Shown: positions 20,341 to 35,100, counted from the first letter of the stretch. The stretch is 64,000 nucleotides of DNA from Dendrophyllia cribrosa (GCA_024195265.1 JAJLRJ010000008.1:822001-886000); one strand, 5' to 3'. Numbers and translations: made by a program. Notes: generated from the letters alone by a model not told the origin.

Positions 20341-22786
20341 AATGTAATTTATATTCAACAAATTAAATTATTGTGAAGTTAACCCTTTGAAATCTCCATA
20401 ATGCATTGAAATTGGCCATTATCTGGTCAAGTTCAATGCATTTTTGCCATTAAAATGGTCTTCAAATGTTATGTTCATTTTTAATTAATAAATAGGAAAG
20501 TGTACCCACTATTATATCTTTATTATTATATGCATTTGGAGCTGCATAATATGCTGTGATTGACATGCTACTGAGGCCTAGTATACTGTAAACGTTGTAT
20601 TTCACATGCGCCGATTCCAATTCCAATTTGGGTTGACTCAATAATTAAATTTGACGTTTGATTTTATAGATGTCGAAATTTAACAGAGTCGCATTGAATG
20701 CATAGGGAGTTTTTATCAAATAAGTTAGGAAAAAATGTAGAATTGTGGGTAAAGTAGGACGTATAAAACAACTGTCGAATATTCGACTGGCTCAGTCAAA
20801 GATGCGTCAAAAGTCACATTCTCAAATTTAATTTGAGTTAGACGTCGAACTTCACATGCATTTAATTCCTGAATTAGATTTGGCGCATGTGAAATGCGAC
20901 GTTTAAACCGGGTCTGATACTTGTGAAGATGAAGCCAAAATTATGGCATGCCAGGACAGTGTATACCCAGGACAGGACAGTGCCAGGACAGTGTATACCC
21001 ATTTCTCTTGAGGTCCAAATTTCCTTCAGTTATGTTGATGAGCTATGAAATAACTCTTACAAAATCTTTTCAGTGGTATAAACTATGTTATACATGGACA
21101 TTCAGTGTGCATATTAGTTATGGAAACAAGAATTCGTCTTGGAGCTGTTTATTTAGCTTGTTTATTGTGACCATCCAGGTGAGAGTTGTATAGAGAAGGA
21201 ATGTTATTGAAGGAATGTTATTGAAGGAATGTTATTAGTCGCATGACTGAAGTTTGGATTACTTGTGTGGCAGGTGCTAGAAACGAGAGGGGTAAGGAGG
21301 ATTTTGTGCGCGCACGAAGTGCAAAGGGAGTCAAGAAGCTGCATTCTTCCATCCCTTCGCGCTCCGCACTCTCTCCACGCTCTTCATGCGCTCTCAAAAT
21401 CCTCCCTCCCCATCCCCTTTCTTGCGCCTGCTACATAGGTTAATGTTTCGACAACCCAAACAGCAGTAAAGTCAGTGTCGAGTCCGGCGTAAAGAATCTA
21501 GTTTATCCTAGCATGGAAAGTACCCTTCACAGCTTTGCTTCGTTTGCACGAATGCTCTTAGCTTGCATGAAATTCAAGATGTATTTTCGTATAGTTAGTA
21601 CATGTACACTGTGACTCATTCCAATTTAAAGTGCTTGTTGCAGTCGTTTGTACTCCTGTTTCTGAATAAGGCCGATCTAACACATGTTTAAATTGTTTAC
21701 ATTTGGTAAAGTACGTGTATTAAATACGTTTATTTATTTTTTATACCAAGGTTCGCATTTTATATTATTTTTGTAGTTCGTGATTTTTGTTTATTTATCA
21801 TCACGGTCAAATGTAACTGCACTAACATTACAGTTACTCATACAAGGTCAACATAACAGTCGCTATCTGTTACAGAATCTAGTTTATTTTGTTGCTGAAG
21901 ATCGATCACGAGTGAATTTTAAATGTTAGTTATATTTATTATCACCATCAACTCAAAGATGAAAAATAAAGCTTCCTTCACCGATATCTCTCGAACGTTT
22001 TGTTATTAATATTTATTCCTTACCAATGGTTGACGTTCTTCTGTTGTTGTGTCCTTTGACAAGACACCGTCTACTCCCACGTCATATCCTACATATTCAA
22101 AAGAACTGTTTCGAACTGAACAGCAGTGTGTTTTGAGTGATCTGGGATAATGATGAATCCTAGACCAATCAGACGTGCGATGACTTTCAGTGAACGCTGT
22201 GAGGCCCTGGGGCCGGCTAACAAGAGTTCGAGACTACATGTACTTCCCAAATATTCCGTTTCACTGTAGTTAAGCGGGCCGTCAGCCACTCGATTTCGAC
22301 ACTCGTTTACAGCTTTTTCGCGCGGCCAACACAGATTCTATATTTTATCACTTATTCTTCAAAAGTCTTGAGTTTAAGATTTTTGCGGCGAGAAAGACAA
22401 TACAAACTGAAAGAAACGACGTTGCACACTGCAACGCTCTTTTCTACATATAGGTGACAAGCGCTTCAGAGTAACAAAAGATAAACATTTTTTGAATGGA
22501 ATCGTTTCTTTATTTTAAGCGATTTCATCGCCTTGAAGCAACAACTCGCCTTATTTTAAATTGTACAATGCAAAGAAAGTTTTCCTATCGAATGATTTGA
22601 ATTTGGTCAACGAAATGCGTTTGAATTTGTTCTGATTTTCCTTGTCCCAATAGGGAAGTGTCTGGGCCCCTGAAATTTCAGCTGTATAACCCAGAGCCCG
22701 AACATTTTCATACCTGGAGCCCAAGAAAGAAAAACTAAACTACAAGGCCCTTCTACTGTCCATTAAGTATTTTTTAGCTTTTTTGG
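20341..22786. other. Intergenic, repeat-rich, no gene recognised
   Basis: Contains a short tandem of 'ccaggacagtgtatacc' (about 20948-21000), three copies of 'gaaggaatgttatt' (21196-21238) and an inverted repeat listed separately. A 66-codon minus-strand frame at 22089-22289 is open but has no splice context or family I recognise, so I did not call it. Confidence 0.4.
21267..21437. repeat. Imperfect inverted repeat
   Basis: 'gtggcaggtgctagaaacg' and 'aaggaggattttg' at the left are mirrored by 'caaaatcctccctcc' and 'cttgcgcctgctaca' at the right. The plus-strand frame through it is a by-product. Confidence 0.6.
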
Positions 22787-22985
22787 GATCACTGGAGCAC
22801 TGTAGTAGATATCATGGAGCCCTGATAACTTTTACTTGGAGCCCTGAAGCTTTGATATGTTTTACTTGTAGACCTGAAGCCCTGATAACTTTTACTTGGA
22901 GCCCTGAAACCCTGATATGTTTTACTTGGAGTCCTGGTACCCCACGTTTTTGGGCCCGGAGTCCTGGAGCCCCTTTGACAAAACA
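22787..22985. repeat. ~30-bp minisatellite 'gccctgataacttttacttgga'-type
   Basis: About five or six imperfect units alternate between 'ccctgataacttttacttgg' and 'ctttgatatgttttacttg', giving a 60-base higher-order period. The three overlapping reading frames here simply translate the repeat. Confidence 0.75.
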
Positions 22986-23224
22986 ACGTTTCGGTAAATG
23001 CTTTTGAATGCTGGCCCAATTCATGACACGCAATAAGAAATGTACGTGACTTTCCCCTGAAATCAAAGATCAAAACAAATTTAACGCATTTCGCCATCCA
23101 GTTTTCTCTCATTTCACACAGTGGAAATTTATGTTTATTTAATTCATCGTTTTGGACACAAAATTTGCTGGGCTTGAGACAAATGCGAATTTCGCATTTA
23201 ACTACCTCTATATGCCTATACCTA

Positions 23225-24065
23225 TATATATATATATTAATTAATTAACTGCGAAATATTGCCTCTGTATATATATGCAGAGCGAAAACTTCGCCGTTAA
23301 CTGCGAAATATTGCCTCTGCATATATATACAAAGTGAAAAATTCGCCGTTAATTAACTGCGAAATATTGCCTCTGTGTATATATATACTAGCAGTAATCA
23401 CAGATTATGGAGACGCGTTCGAAGGAATTTCCGGGATATACTTCATGGTGGGTTTTAATTTATGCACATCAAAGAATCCGGCACTTATTTAGGGCTAAAA
23501 ACTCATTTTAAAATGGTTAGCTTTTATTTACTGTTATGGATATCACTACCCATAACAGTAAATAAAAGCTAACCATTTTAAAATGAGTTTTTAGGATCCC
23601 TATATGATAGGATCCGTATATGGTGTGTTACCATGAAGTATATACCGAATTTCCGGCGAAAATGAGCCCCTGAAAAAAAAACAATAGGGGCGGCCATTTG
23701 GAAGACCGTCTACCAAAAAATCTCAAATTTTACTGCACATAAACCACAGGACAACCAACACGAAATTAGGATTGCGTTCTTCGAACGCGACAAAGTGAAA
23801 AATTCGCTGTTAATTAACTGTGAAATATTGCCTCTGTATATTATATGGGCACACAAATTTCGCCGTTAACTTAAATTCATTAACTGCGAAATATTGCCTC
23901 TGCATATATACACTGTATATACAGAGCGAAAACTTCGCCATTAATTAGCTGCGAAATATTGCCTCTGTATATTGTATGGGCACACAAATTTCGCCGTTAA
24001 CTTAAATTCATTAAATGCGAAATATTGCCTCTGTATATATATACAAAGCAAAAAATTCGCCGTCG
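23225..24065. repeat. Interspersed satellite 'gcgaaatattgcctctg'
   Basis: Seven copies of 'gcgaaatattgcctctg' (one reads 'gtgaaa'), each followed by a 'tatata' run and mostly by 'aaaattcgccgttaa'-like text, lie near 23252, 23300, 23359, 23819, 23886, 23951 and 24016. A non-repeat block with its own palindrome separates the first three from the last four. Confidence 0.75.
23494..23593. repeat. Near-perfect palindrome
   Basis: 'ctaaaaactcattttaaaat' at the left and 'attttaaaatgagttttta' at the right, with 'taacagtaaataaaagc' mirrored inside around a short centre ('ggatatcactac'). Confidence 0.85.
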
Positions 24066-24124
24066 ACAATTGTGACCTCTCACGCCTTTGCCTATCGGTC
24101 AAGTTTCTTCGGAACTGTATATAT

Positions 24125-24395
24125 CCCTTCGTCTTTTATTGTTCGCTCAAAATTTTTCGATAGCCGTTTACAGCCAGCCGTTCAAAATTTTTCTTCTGCC
24201 GTTTAGCCGTTCAGCGCGAGCCGTTCGAAATAAGTTTTTAGTCGTTCAGCCGTTCACAGCCAGCCGCTCGGAATGATTTTGCCGTTCAGCCGTTCACCGC
24301 GAGCCGTTCGAAATTTTTCTTCTGCCGTTCATCTGTTCAACTTTATCCGTTCGAAATTTTTCTTCTGCCGTTCAGCCTGTCACCCTCACTTTACA
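24125..24395 (+). repeat. Tandem-like 'gccgttcag' / 'cgaaatttttcttctgcc' repeats
   Basis: Repeated words 'agccgttc', 'gccgttcagccgttca' and 'ttcgaaatttttcttctgcc' recur about every 30-40 bases. The overlapping short frames in three phases are repeat translations. Confidence 0.6.
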
Positions 24396-24399
24396 CTCG

Positions 24400-26195
24400 A
24401 ACGTGATGTCTGTTATTGTTTCAGCGCAAATAGACTGTTCGCAGTCTATGCACATGGAAAGGAAAATGACAGGATACGAACTCGGAAAGGCGATTACATG
24501 CATATATGACAGTGGGGTAAATTAACGATGAAAATATATCGCGTATTGTACGAAATGACAATTTTTCTCTCAGTCTGCATTATATACCCAATTTTGGTCT
24601 CAGTCTGCATTTTATACCCAGTCTGCAGTCTGCATTTTGTACTGACCGCTTCAATTACATTGTCCTAAGACGAAATCAGGTTTCAAAATAAGCACTTAGC
24701 TATATATTCCTCCAAAACGCTTGACTTGCGGAGTTGCGCAGCCTCAAATGCGGTCTTGACCCCTGTTTGAGAAATGTGAAACCTATCTTGAGTAAAAAAC
24801 CGCGAAAAAAATGCAGGGAAAAACGATTTTCAAACCGTTTTCTCCGCTAAACACACAAGTGTTTGCTGCAGCTTACGTGACATCGGCCGTGTAGCCGCGT
24901 GAAAAACAAAGCCTCGCTTTGGTTTCAAAATTGCTAAGATACGGATGTTGCGTGACGTCATACGCGCATGTTTTACGACATCATACGCGCCCGCGAACTA
25001 GCCCTGCCCAACGGACACACGCACGGACGTGCCCGCGAAACATTCCGCTAGCCATGACCATGAAAAATGACGGGCATAGGTTCTATGAGCATATTATGGA
25101 TCTCCGCGGGCGGGCCTTGGGACCGTGGGAGCTCCGCTATAAAGTAAACTTCTGGCCATAATCATGAAAACACGATCTTTTAAATGAATGAAGTATTCGA
25201 CTAAAAAGTGATATATCATTTATTGGATTCTTCGAAGCATCAAAGACATCTTAGCAACTGATCATTAAGTCTGGAAAACAATGCAGCTAAGTCGTTTGAC
25301 CGTGAACGACGGTTACTGCAAGACAATCCATCATTACTTTCGACTGATTTAAAAATAGTAATACTATTTATAAGTTACTTCATCCTACGAAAATTGATGT
25401 CCATGAGATAAAATTCGAACATCTAAAAGCCAGTGGCTTGGAAACTGAACTTCCCTTGAATTTCTTAATTTGTACGTAAGGGATTTTAAACAAGCAGCTT
25501 CTTGGCATTTAAGAGAGGTATTAACATTTTTAATTTATTATAAACAGGTTGGTTATGTTAGTGCTGTTTTTCTGCAAAACTATGATGGGACCTTGACAAT
25601 AATGAACGGTAAAAATTCATTATATATCGATAAATCTTGTATCTTGGATGTATTTAGTCCTCCCACCAGCGCACGCTAACACTGAAAAAATCTGAAATAC
25701 CTAAATGTAAGAATAAAACCACTATACAATGCAATAGACAAAATAAACCACTAAACATAACATGAGTCAACACGCCAGTCTTCGTATTGAGCGAAAATTA
25801 GTTGTCAGAATTTTTCCCGGTTCCATATTTCTGGGTCGGAAAGAGTTGGAGTGTTAAAATTTTGTACGAACCCGCAAGGGGATAATTTGAATTTGATATT
25901 GTTTTGAAAGGACTGACAAATATTATATGCAAATTTTGTTTAATCATCTGAATCATTAGTCGAGCATTCACCTTCGTTGAATCAAATCCCTGTTGGACCT
26001 GTTGTCTTTGTCGAACGTGTCACTCTGTATGCATATTTGAGCAAGTTCGCCATGAAAGAAAAAAAAATCACGACTTTTCTATTAATTATGCTTTCAGAAT
26101 CAAATATGTCCTGGCCAATCATTACAGACTTTTTACAGTTGTTCGCCTAGATAAAACAACTAGAATATATTAATGAAATACGTCCGCCGAGAAAC
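24400..26195. other. Upstream region of the TMC gene, no gene recognised
   Basis: Includes a short 'ctcagtctgcatt' tandem (about 24570-24645) and a GC-rich stretch (24860-25150). I could not identify a core promoter. The 5' untranslated region of the TMC gene presumably lies at the right end. Confidence 0.4.
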
Positions 26196-29100
26196 ATGGA
26201 CGAACCGAAAGAGGAAATGAGCAATGCATTTTCAAATGGCAACGACAAGCAACTTGTAATTGACAAAGGTAAGTGAAATTCTGCGGGTTTAGGTTAGTCA
26301 CGTCGTTTTGGAAATGTGGTCAGTATACGCGCTCTAGACTAGCGGTGTAAGTTTTAGGACGTTAACTGACTTTGGGAAAATCATTGTTACAACACTGTGG
26401 AGTTGAAATAATCTTAAAATAACGTAAAATGGCCGTAAATTTTGTTACAATCTTTCGGATGTCTGACAGCCACTGCGTTTTATTAAACCACATCGGTACT
26501 TTTATAGTAACAAATTGCCTGTTGTTTGTATTTTTTGAAAAGCCGGACTGTTTTGGGATATAGTTGGGTTGTCTCGTTTCATAGCACGCGATTAAATACG
26601 AGGAATAAATATAAATATGGGCCGGTTGTATTACGCGAAGTCAGATTGCGGTTTCCTTTAATTTTGTCTGTGCTTTTTGCCTTCTTGCCGTCGTTTACAG
26701 TAAAAAAAATAAAAAAATAAAAAAGGCGTTTAAATATTAGAGTTGGCCTGGTTTGAAGTTGATTTAGACCGCTGTTTTGTTCAACATCGTCTAAAAGCGG
26801 GGGTTTGTCTCGGTGTAAAAACCTGTGACTATTTTCTTTGTCTTCTACCTTTGTTGTCTTGCACTCTATTGATTCAGTACCTTTTGTTTTCGTTGTTTTA
26901 CGTCACTCGTGAGTTTGGCAGGGTTTTACACCGAGGATGAGCCAAAAGCGGCCAACTAAATGTTAATAAATGTTCATTCACTGACCGTTTATATTATATT
27001 CAAAAGGAAGCAAACTCAGTTAGCTCCTCGAGAGTAACATATTTCTTAATCTGGATGTTTGTTGATTATAAATATTGTGTTTAGTTCAGTTTAATGTGGT
27101 GATTTGCTTATAGTCCTTATAATTATCCTGAAAGTTTGAGTTTGTTAAGTGGTGTGCGTACGGAGGCGCCCAGATGAAAGTGTTCAACGTTATTCAGGAT
27201 AATCGTGACAAAATAATTTGGCGAGCATAAGCGCATTTATAAGCCACCATAATATGAAGGTAATGATTAGCGCGTTGGTTAATCCCATCTTTGTCTTGTC
27301 TCTCGATCATGTTGTTTCGTTAAGTGGCTCCCTGCGGTTTTAAGTTTTAACTCCAAACTGTGACTACAAAATAGAATCCAATTTTCTTCTCTTACAATTT
27401 CAGTTACAAGATATTCCAGTAAGGATGCGAACCTATTTATGCTAATTTGTCAGTTGTCACGTTTTTAGTACAGTCCGTTTCAATGGCAACAGATAGATCA
27501 TTTGAAGAATGGTAAATATTGTGCAAGAATTGACTTTAATTCTTTATATTTCAAGTTTCCTTTGGTAAACTGTTTTAAACTTTGCTATCTTGCGCAAATA
27601 GTTAAGGCGGGACTCTAAATTTGTATGAAATTTTAAGAGTTTAAAGAAGGGATAGAAGAAAGAAAATGATTTTTGGAACCGACCACCAGTTGATCAGTAC
27701 CCACGCATGAGCACCCTAGGTTGCTAGTGGACTGTTTTGGTGTCCATTTATTGATTATTAACCACAAATTCTAATTTTAAAACTTCAGTACTCTCTAAAT
27801 TTTACAGATCCTTCGAGAAAAACTATTTCTTCTCAAACATTCCCAAAAATCACCTAAAAATTTACAAAACACCCCATAACATTCATGAGATGAGCATAGA
27901 GTTTTTGGATTGCTTGAAACATGAACGAGATATTTCCATTAAAGCCATGTTAAGTGACGGAAAAATGGCATTGAGGTGGAGTCCCGCCTTATGCGCCGAT
28001 CAATTCGAAACATCAACATCACCCCCCCGGGCAATGCCCCGGGCATTTGAACTTTTGAAGATCGACTTGTTCAAATTCCCGCCCCCTTGGGCGAAAATTG
28101 CATTCAAATACCCCACCATAGCACAGGATTTGATGGTCAAATGCCCCTCCTAAAGATCAAAAGTTTTTAGTGAGAATAAAAAATACACTTTGCATTCAGT
28201 TTTTCTGATTTATTCTACCAAGTGTTTTCCTCGAGAATATACTTAACTGAACCGCGTATACTTTGCAACTGATATTTCACTGCACGGCACTTCCGCTGTG
28301 GACACTACGTCGAAATGAATTTGTTATTGTTTGGGGATTTACTTTTCGATAATTTTTTTCTGAATTGAGTAATCCCTCGTGTGATCAACAAATGTTGCAA
28401 AAAATATTTAGCAAAGCGGTTGTAAAGTTGTAAAGTTGGGTTTTGAACAAATCGTTTGCAAGCGTTGTTCCATCAAGTGAAAATTTATTAATCTAAACGC
28501 ATTTTATAGCAACTGACAAATGTTTCCTGAGAGAAAGGTTGTTGTTCATTCTGATTTTACAGTGTTTTTTCTTTTCAATTAATGGCCGTTTAAGATCTGC
28601 GGATCTGCGGACTGGCAATACAGTCAGCCACCTTGACTTCGCGTTGAATGGCAGTTGAAGCTATATTTCAAAAATCTACAATTTACAAACCTTCAAAAAC
28701 ATTGCAAAGCTTTGTTAGCCCCCTTTTCACGTGCCACTAACAGAAACGATATTTTTTCCTTTAATAGGCCTCTACTAAAAAAACCCCGATATTTGGAACA
28801 CTTCCGGTTCAAATTCCCCACCCCACCTGAGCAAAGTCAAATTCCCCACCCCCGGGATGGCCTTTCACATCAAATGCCCGACTCCTCGGGCATAGAAAAT
28901 GTTCAAATGCCCGGGGCATGCCCGGGGGGGGGGGGGGGGATGTTGATGTTTCGAATTGATCGGCGCATTAAGGCCAACATTTAGAAAGGAAGAAACATAA
29001 GGTCGTTCAGACGGTTTACCCAATATTAAGCAATTTCAGTCGTATACAGTGGAACCTCTACAATGCGACACCATCGGAACCAGCAGAAGTGTCCCCTTAA

Positions 29101-32100
29101 TAGAGATGTCCCTTTAAGACCCTTTAACAGAAGCCGATAATAACAAAGATATATATCTTATTGACCAAGCGCGAGGGCCGTACTGGGAGAATATCGGCCC
29201 GAGGTCTTGACAGTACGGACCGAGCGCAGCGAAAAAGAAAGAGAGAAAAAAAAAAGAAAAGAAAAGAGAAAACTTATTGATCACATAATAGGACAAAAAA
29301 GGCGCGAAATTTTCGCGTTGTCGCGGTCGCAGTGTATCGTGGCGAAGCTGAATGAAAGCTGGTTCAAAGCGAAAGTTCAACCACTCGACACGGAATGAAT
29401 GAAGGAGCACAATTTTCGGAAAATTCCGTTAGTAGTCACCTCTGGAATATGATATAGACTTGATACTTCCTCAGAAAAATTCTCGATCTTTGTTTTAAAA
29501 CGAGCAAGTTGGTAAACAACAGCGATCGACTCAGCTCGTACTTCGATGTTTGAAAATTTGATGATGATGGAAGGGACTAAAAAGCCACATCAATACAGGT
29601 AACGATGTTTTAACCGTTTCTTGTATCCTTTAGGCTCGATTACCAGCCGCTGTTCGGGAAACGAGCCCGCGCTCCTCCCCCGAAAAGACTTCTTCTTCTC
29701 GGGGAGGCTCAGAGACCGGACGCGAGAAAGCGGCGGAAATCGAGCCTATGTATCCTTTCGCTGTGAATTTTTGTAAGACATACTGTCCACGCTGTAGTGT
29801 TTTAGTCTGACTTTTCGCCGCTATGTTTAGGTAGCCGCGTGTTTGTTCAGTTTGTTTTGATTCTGAATTAAACACTTAAGTCCCGGCTATACGTTCTAAC
29901 ATTCCCATGTAGCATTTGTTGGGTTGGTCTAACAAATGTTAGAACGTGTAGCCGGCATGTTAGATGATGTTTGTCTAACACTTTCTGTTAGAAGAACGTT
30001 TTGATTTCGATCAAACATTCGTCTAACAAAAGCTGTAAGTCAAACCGAATCATCTATAAACATGCCGGCTACACGTTCTAACATTGTTAGACCAACAAAT
30101 GTTATACGACAATGTTAGAACATGTAGCCGGGGCTTTAATTTATAACTAAGAAATTCTATGCCATTTTGTGTTTTAATTCGTGTAGTCACTACTCTGTTC
30201 CGTTCTTGAAGTAGACGAAAGCTCTTCGTAGAAACTCACAAATTGTTTACGCTAAATTAATTTTAGCTTGGCAAAATTTTCGGCATTTGCTGCTTGTTGT
30301 GTAAAGGCCGGCACACACTAGGGGACATGTTGCGGGAACATAAGCGGGACAAGCCCCTTCGTGTGCACAGCATAGGCGCATGTTGCAGGGACAGTACGCA
30401 AGCTTGTGCACACAAAGCGCATTGAGGTATAAAAATCACAGAAATCACTGAGGGCGTCTGCTACTGAAGGCTCATGGGATAATCAATGGCGCGTTTTTAT
30501 TGGCTCATTTCTGTTTTGTAGCGGGGACAGTTTGCAAGAGCAGTGCACACGATGCGACATCGAAATGGGGGTCATTTTGTCCCCGCTTCATGACGCACGT
30601 ATTTAAACCAGTTGAATTTCATGCAACATGTTGCAGAGACAAACTTGTGTCCCCGCAACAGAATTTTTTTTAACAAAAACGGGGATGTCACACGAGAAAA
30701 ACTGTCGCTGCAACATGTCCCCGCTTCATGTCCCCGCAACATGTCCCCTAGTGTGTGCCGGCCTTAATAGATGGCGCGAGAGGTAAAATATTGTTGTAAG
30801 CCTTTTTACTTTATTAAAGGTTGTATATCTTAAGGAATGTTTTCTGGAAACTGTGATTTGTTATCAATGTGTTGAATTATAACACGAGAATTTAGTTTTA
30901 TCGACTGAGTCGATAAGGTAAATTGACCACCGTAAAAAGATTCAAAATGAATCTTTTGAATCTTTTGAATCTTTTGAATCTTTTTACGGTGGTCAATTTA
31001 CCTTATCGACTCAGTCGATAAAACTAAATTCTCGTGTTTCATCCCCCCACCGACGCAGCACCACAGTTTCTCTAGAAACTAACCCCATTCATCTGTTGAA
31101 TTATAAAACAGTTATAGTGCTCAAGCTTGCGCAATATCGCCTGATTTTTAGCCAACTCGGCCCACGGCCTCGTCGGCTAAGTATCCGGCGATATAGCGCG
31201 CTTTCGCACTATAACTGTTAATTATGCGAAAGCCAGTGTCAGTATCACAATATTTCCAAGTGCTTATATAACTCAACAATGCATGAGGAACAAGTTTTTT
31301 TTATTTCTTTTATAAAATAAAAACGGTTATAATGAACCTTAAATTTTATAAAAAGCTATACGGAGCCGCCATAAATAAGAAACTTTACTCAGGCCAAATT
31401 CTCTCAGCGATGATTATCATTACCCCATCAAGAAATAAAATAAGAAAAAGAGAATTAAGGTTTCGTTGTCCACTGATGGGGGAAATTTAAACATACTAAC
31501 TCAGCACTTTCTTGGCCATTTGCCGTGAAAAGAGCTTTGAGTTCTTAGCGGAGTTCCCGACCTCGTGTGGCTGACCGCTTAGCTGATTGCTGTCGTGTGC
31601 GGAGTGAGTCGTATAAGCTTCTAGCAATTTCACTGTGCAAAGCATCTCTTAGCCAAAAATATGGTATGGTATCTTATACAATATGAGACTGAGACCCGGA
31701 ATCTCAGTTATCTGCAGTTAAATGTTCGGTCATTCATTTTTCAGTTATCAATAAATAATGACAGATCTCAGATCTCATTCGTCAGTTAAAAATTAAAGCG
31801 ACGGCATTTGTCAGCTGAACGGTTAAAGTTTTGCCTCATTCCCATGTATATGTATATTTAATGTCTAATAACATATTAAAATCCATTAAAATACAAAAAA
31901 AAAAGTCCGAGCCCGAGCCCTAAAATCCAATAAGGGTACAAAAGTGTTTATTAATAACCATTCAACTATAATAAAAACTTTAGAGATCAAAGTAACTTGT
32001 TTATAACATGTCCCGGCATCAAAATTAGACGATTTTAAGTAATCAGTTTTCGTTACGTTGTCACAAACTGCGCATTGAAGTGACTTTCAACACATTCTAC

Positions 32101-35100
32101 GTCCGTTCCATCAGTTTGGCCTTATTATAATGTTTTCGGCAACACAAATCTGTTGCTTAGCAATCTGTTTAACTTATACAGCATCTTTTTATTAAAATAC
32201 GCCATTTGCGATACGAGTTCTGTGCACTTAATTTCTTGACGGCTCCTCGTTCTAAGTTCTCCTTAACTCAAAATTCATTTTGTTATTTCAGATAATGACA
32301 ATGACGCAGCCAAGAAGCCCAGCATTTTAAAATTTCTTCCCAGTCGTCAATTATCGCTTTGGAAGCAACAAGCGCGTAAGAAAATGAAGGAGCGAGACCG
32401 CACGAGGGGACAAGTTTACGAAGCCGTAAATAACGAAGACTCTGATGAAGAAATTGACATGGACGATATTAATCACACGGAGGAAAGGAGAAAGTTCCAA
32501 CAAACCGAACCTTTATCTGCACGAATTTCGAGGCTGAGAAAGAGGAGGTAACGGACTTAACATGAAAATTGATTATTCGACTGTGACGTCATTTTATCTT
32601 ACAGGGGAAAGAGAACACGCAAAATATCCGCGCGTATTATCTGTTAAACCATCGAATAAGGTGTATATATTCTGATTCTGATGAATTTTGTGGTAAATGT
32701 GAGAGAAACATGGCAGTACTGAAAACCATCTAAGTGTCAGAAGTCAGTTATTAAACTATAGTAAGACGATTTTAAAACCAAGAGAAACACAGATTCATGT
32801 GATTGTCGAGTTAAACTAATTTTAATTAATGTTTGAAAACGCCTTACGATTTGTTTTCTAAATATTGATGACTGATTGATTGTTGAAATGGTTTTAATTT
32901 AACTGATGTTTTTACCACGCATGTGCATGCATGTGGATAAATTAACATGTCTGCATGCCGTCTGTCTGCTTTTGTATTTCATTGACAGGAGTTCTTCGGA
33001 GACCAGTAGATCCATACAGGGCCTCTCTTCCTTCACAGCCTTGCGACTTCATATCGCAATGGTAAGAGTCATGAGTGCAATTATTTTTGCCACAACCAGA
33101 TTGTCATCTATCACAACATTCTGATATTTAAGCGATTATTTATTTTAATATATCCTAAAATAACACCATTTTAAGTGTCACTTTGAAAAGCGCAAAATAA
33201 TGGCCTAGTTTTGTTTATTCAATTACTGCTCTAAGAGTAAACTTAAGTGTCGTGAGCTGCAGATGGCCAGGATGGAAATGGATTGCAACTTGAAAAACTA
33301 TAATTATGATTTATTCACTTCACATCTTCCTCGTGTGGCGTGGGGCGTGGGACGGAATGAAAGTCTTATTCCACCTTTCACCAGCTCGGTTCGCTCGCTC
33401 GTTTCAGCGGCTTCGCCAATTGTGCACATGCTGAGACACCAAATGCGAGTCCTCTCGCGAAAATGCTTGCACGCTCTCCAGTCGGAGGGGAAAGGATATA
33501 CCTAGGGAAGAAAAACTAGGCTTCTTTCAATTTTCTTGCATTTTTGTTCCCTATATTTTTTTGTCTTTTCCATGAGTGGGTGAGACGCGAAGTTTTGCCT
33601 GTCGAAAAATTGTGCTGCTAATGGGGAACTCACTTGCTTTTCAGCTGTTTAAAAGATGGTTCAGTGAAACTAAGGAATTCTTTAACTCGTATGAGTTATG
33701 GAGAGGACACTTCAAAGAAATAGAAGGTGAAAACACGATTTAGACACGGCTTAGACTGTTTAAACATGATTTAGACATGGTTAAACATGCATGGGAATCC
33801 AAGATGGCAGATCCAAGATTATGATGTGACGTTATCGCATCACGTATCACATAGCTTTTAAAACTCTTGAAGTTACATAGGGAGGGGCTACGGAATCAGT
33901 ACCCCCGATCCCAGAAGATAGAAAAAGAACCCGCCCGGTCTGAATTTTAAAACTATTCACCGCATTAATTTGTGTTGTTACGATTGGTTCCGTGGTAAAA
34001 CTTGCTTCGCTGTACTCTAATATTTGCTTATATTTTGCCTGGCAGGCTCATTCGGAAATGGTGTTCTTTCTTACTTCACGTTTCTCAAGTGGCTTCTTCA
34101 GTTGAACATTTATATCTTTATCCTGACTTTGTGTTTTGTCATCATTCCACAAGCGATAAGCACAGGCGAAGAACCTTTCTCCCCACAAAACAACGTCTCC
34201 TCTAACAAGCCAAACAGTTCTTCAATCTTCTTACCAACTAATTCATCGGTGTCTCTCTCAAGGCAAAGAAGAGATATTCCGTACAACTCCACCGAGGAAG
34301 AAGACAGTGATAAACAGTGCAATCTGGTTAAACCCGTTAAACCAGAAAACCATTCACTTTATACAAACAAGTCTTTTCCACTGCTTCTTGTGGATTTTAT
34401 TTCCGGCGTCGTAAGTATACGGAATATACATTTCATTTCTTGTTACAGTAAAATATAAATATGAGATGCCTTTATTTAAATAGAGTAATTATTCAGTGTT
34501 TACAATGCAAAACCTGTTATAACAGAGGCCCTATATATGAAAATACATTCTCAGCAGGAAGAGTGATAAGGGTTTGTAAGTATGTTAGCTATATATTTGC
34601 TTTTCCAGGTACATAATTAGGATTTCAGTTACATTATTAAACGGAACTTTTAGTACGTACGTACCACAGAGAGGTAAGGTTGGCCTTACTAGGAATAATT
34701 TTGCTTCTTTGTTTTTTTTTGCGGTGGCGGGTCTACAACTGCTCTTAATGGTTACAAACATAGTATGCCATAACGCCAAGTTGTGATATGAATCAACAAC
34801 AAAGCAAGCTTTATTAGAAAAAGGTTACAAGAGGCACCTGACAGCCCCAGTGTGTAAAATAGCCAATACACTATTCGTGGTGGGTGAAGGGAGACGAGAA
34901 TCATTGCGAGATAAAAATATAGTGCAATCGATCGTACAATTTTTCCCACCACACAAAAGCTATCATATTTTCATCACAAAGATATCGATATGGTCAAATA
35001 GTGTTGAACGTTTTGATATGTTAACATCGTTTTATTGTACATATTCACCAATATATAAAAGCAAAAGACTGCGCGTGTTGTAGTGCAAGAAATCGCTATA

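Noticed and set aside
22089..22289. 66-codon minus-strand frame (MADGPLNYSETEYLG..)
   Set aside because: It looks protein-like, but I recognise no family, no convincing splice partner and no neighbour context. Left uncalled.
28655..28984. 109-codon plus-strand frame in TMC intron 1
   Set aside because: It overlaps the right arm of an inverted-repeat element and ends in a poly-Gly run from poly-G.
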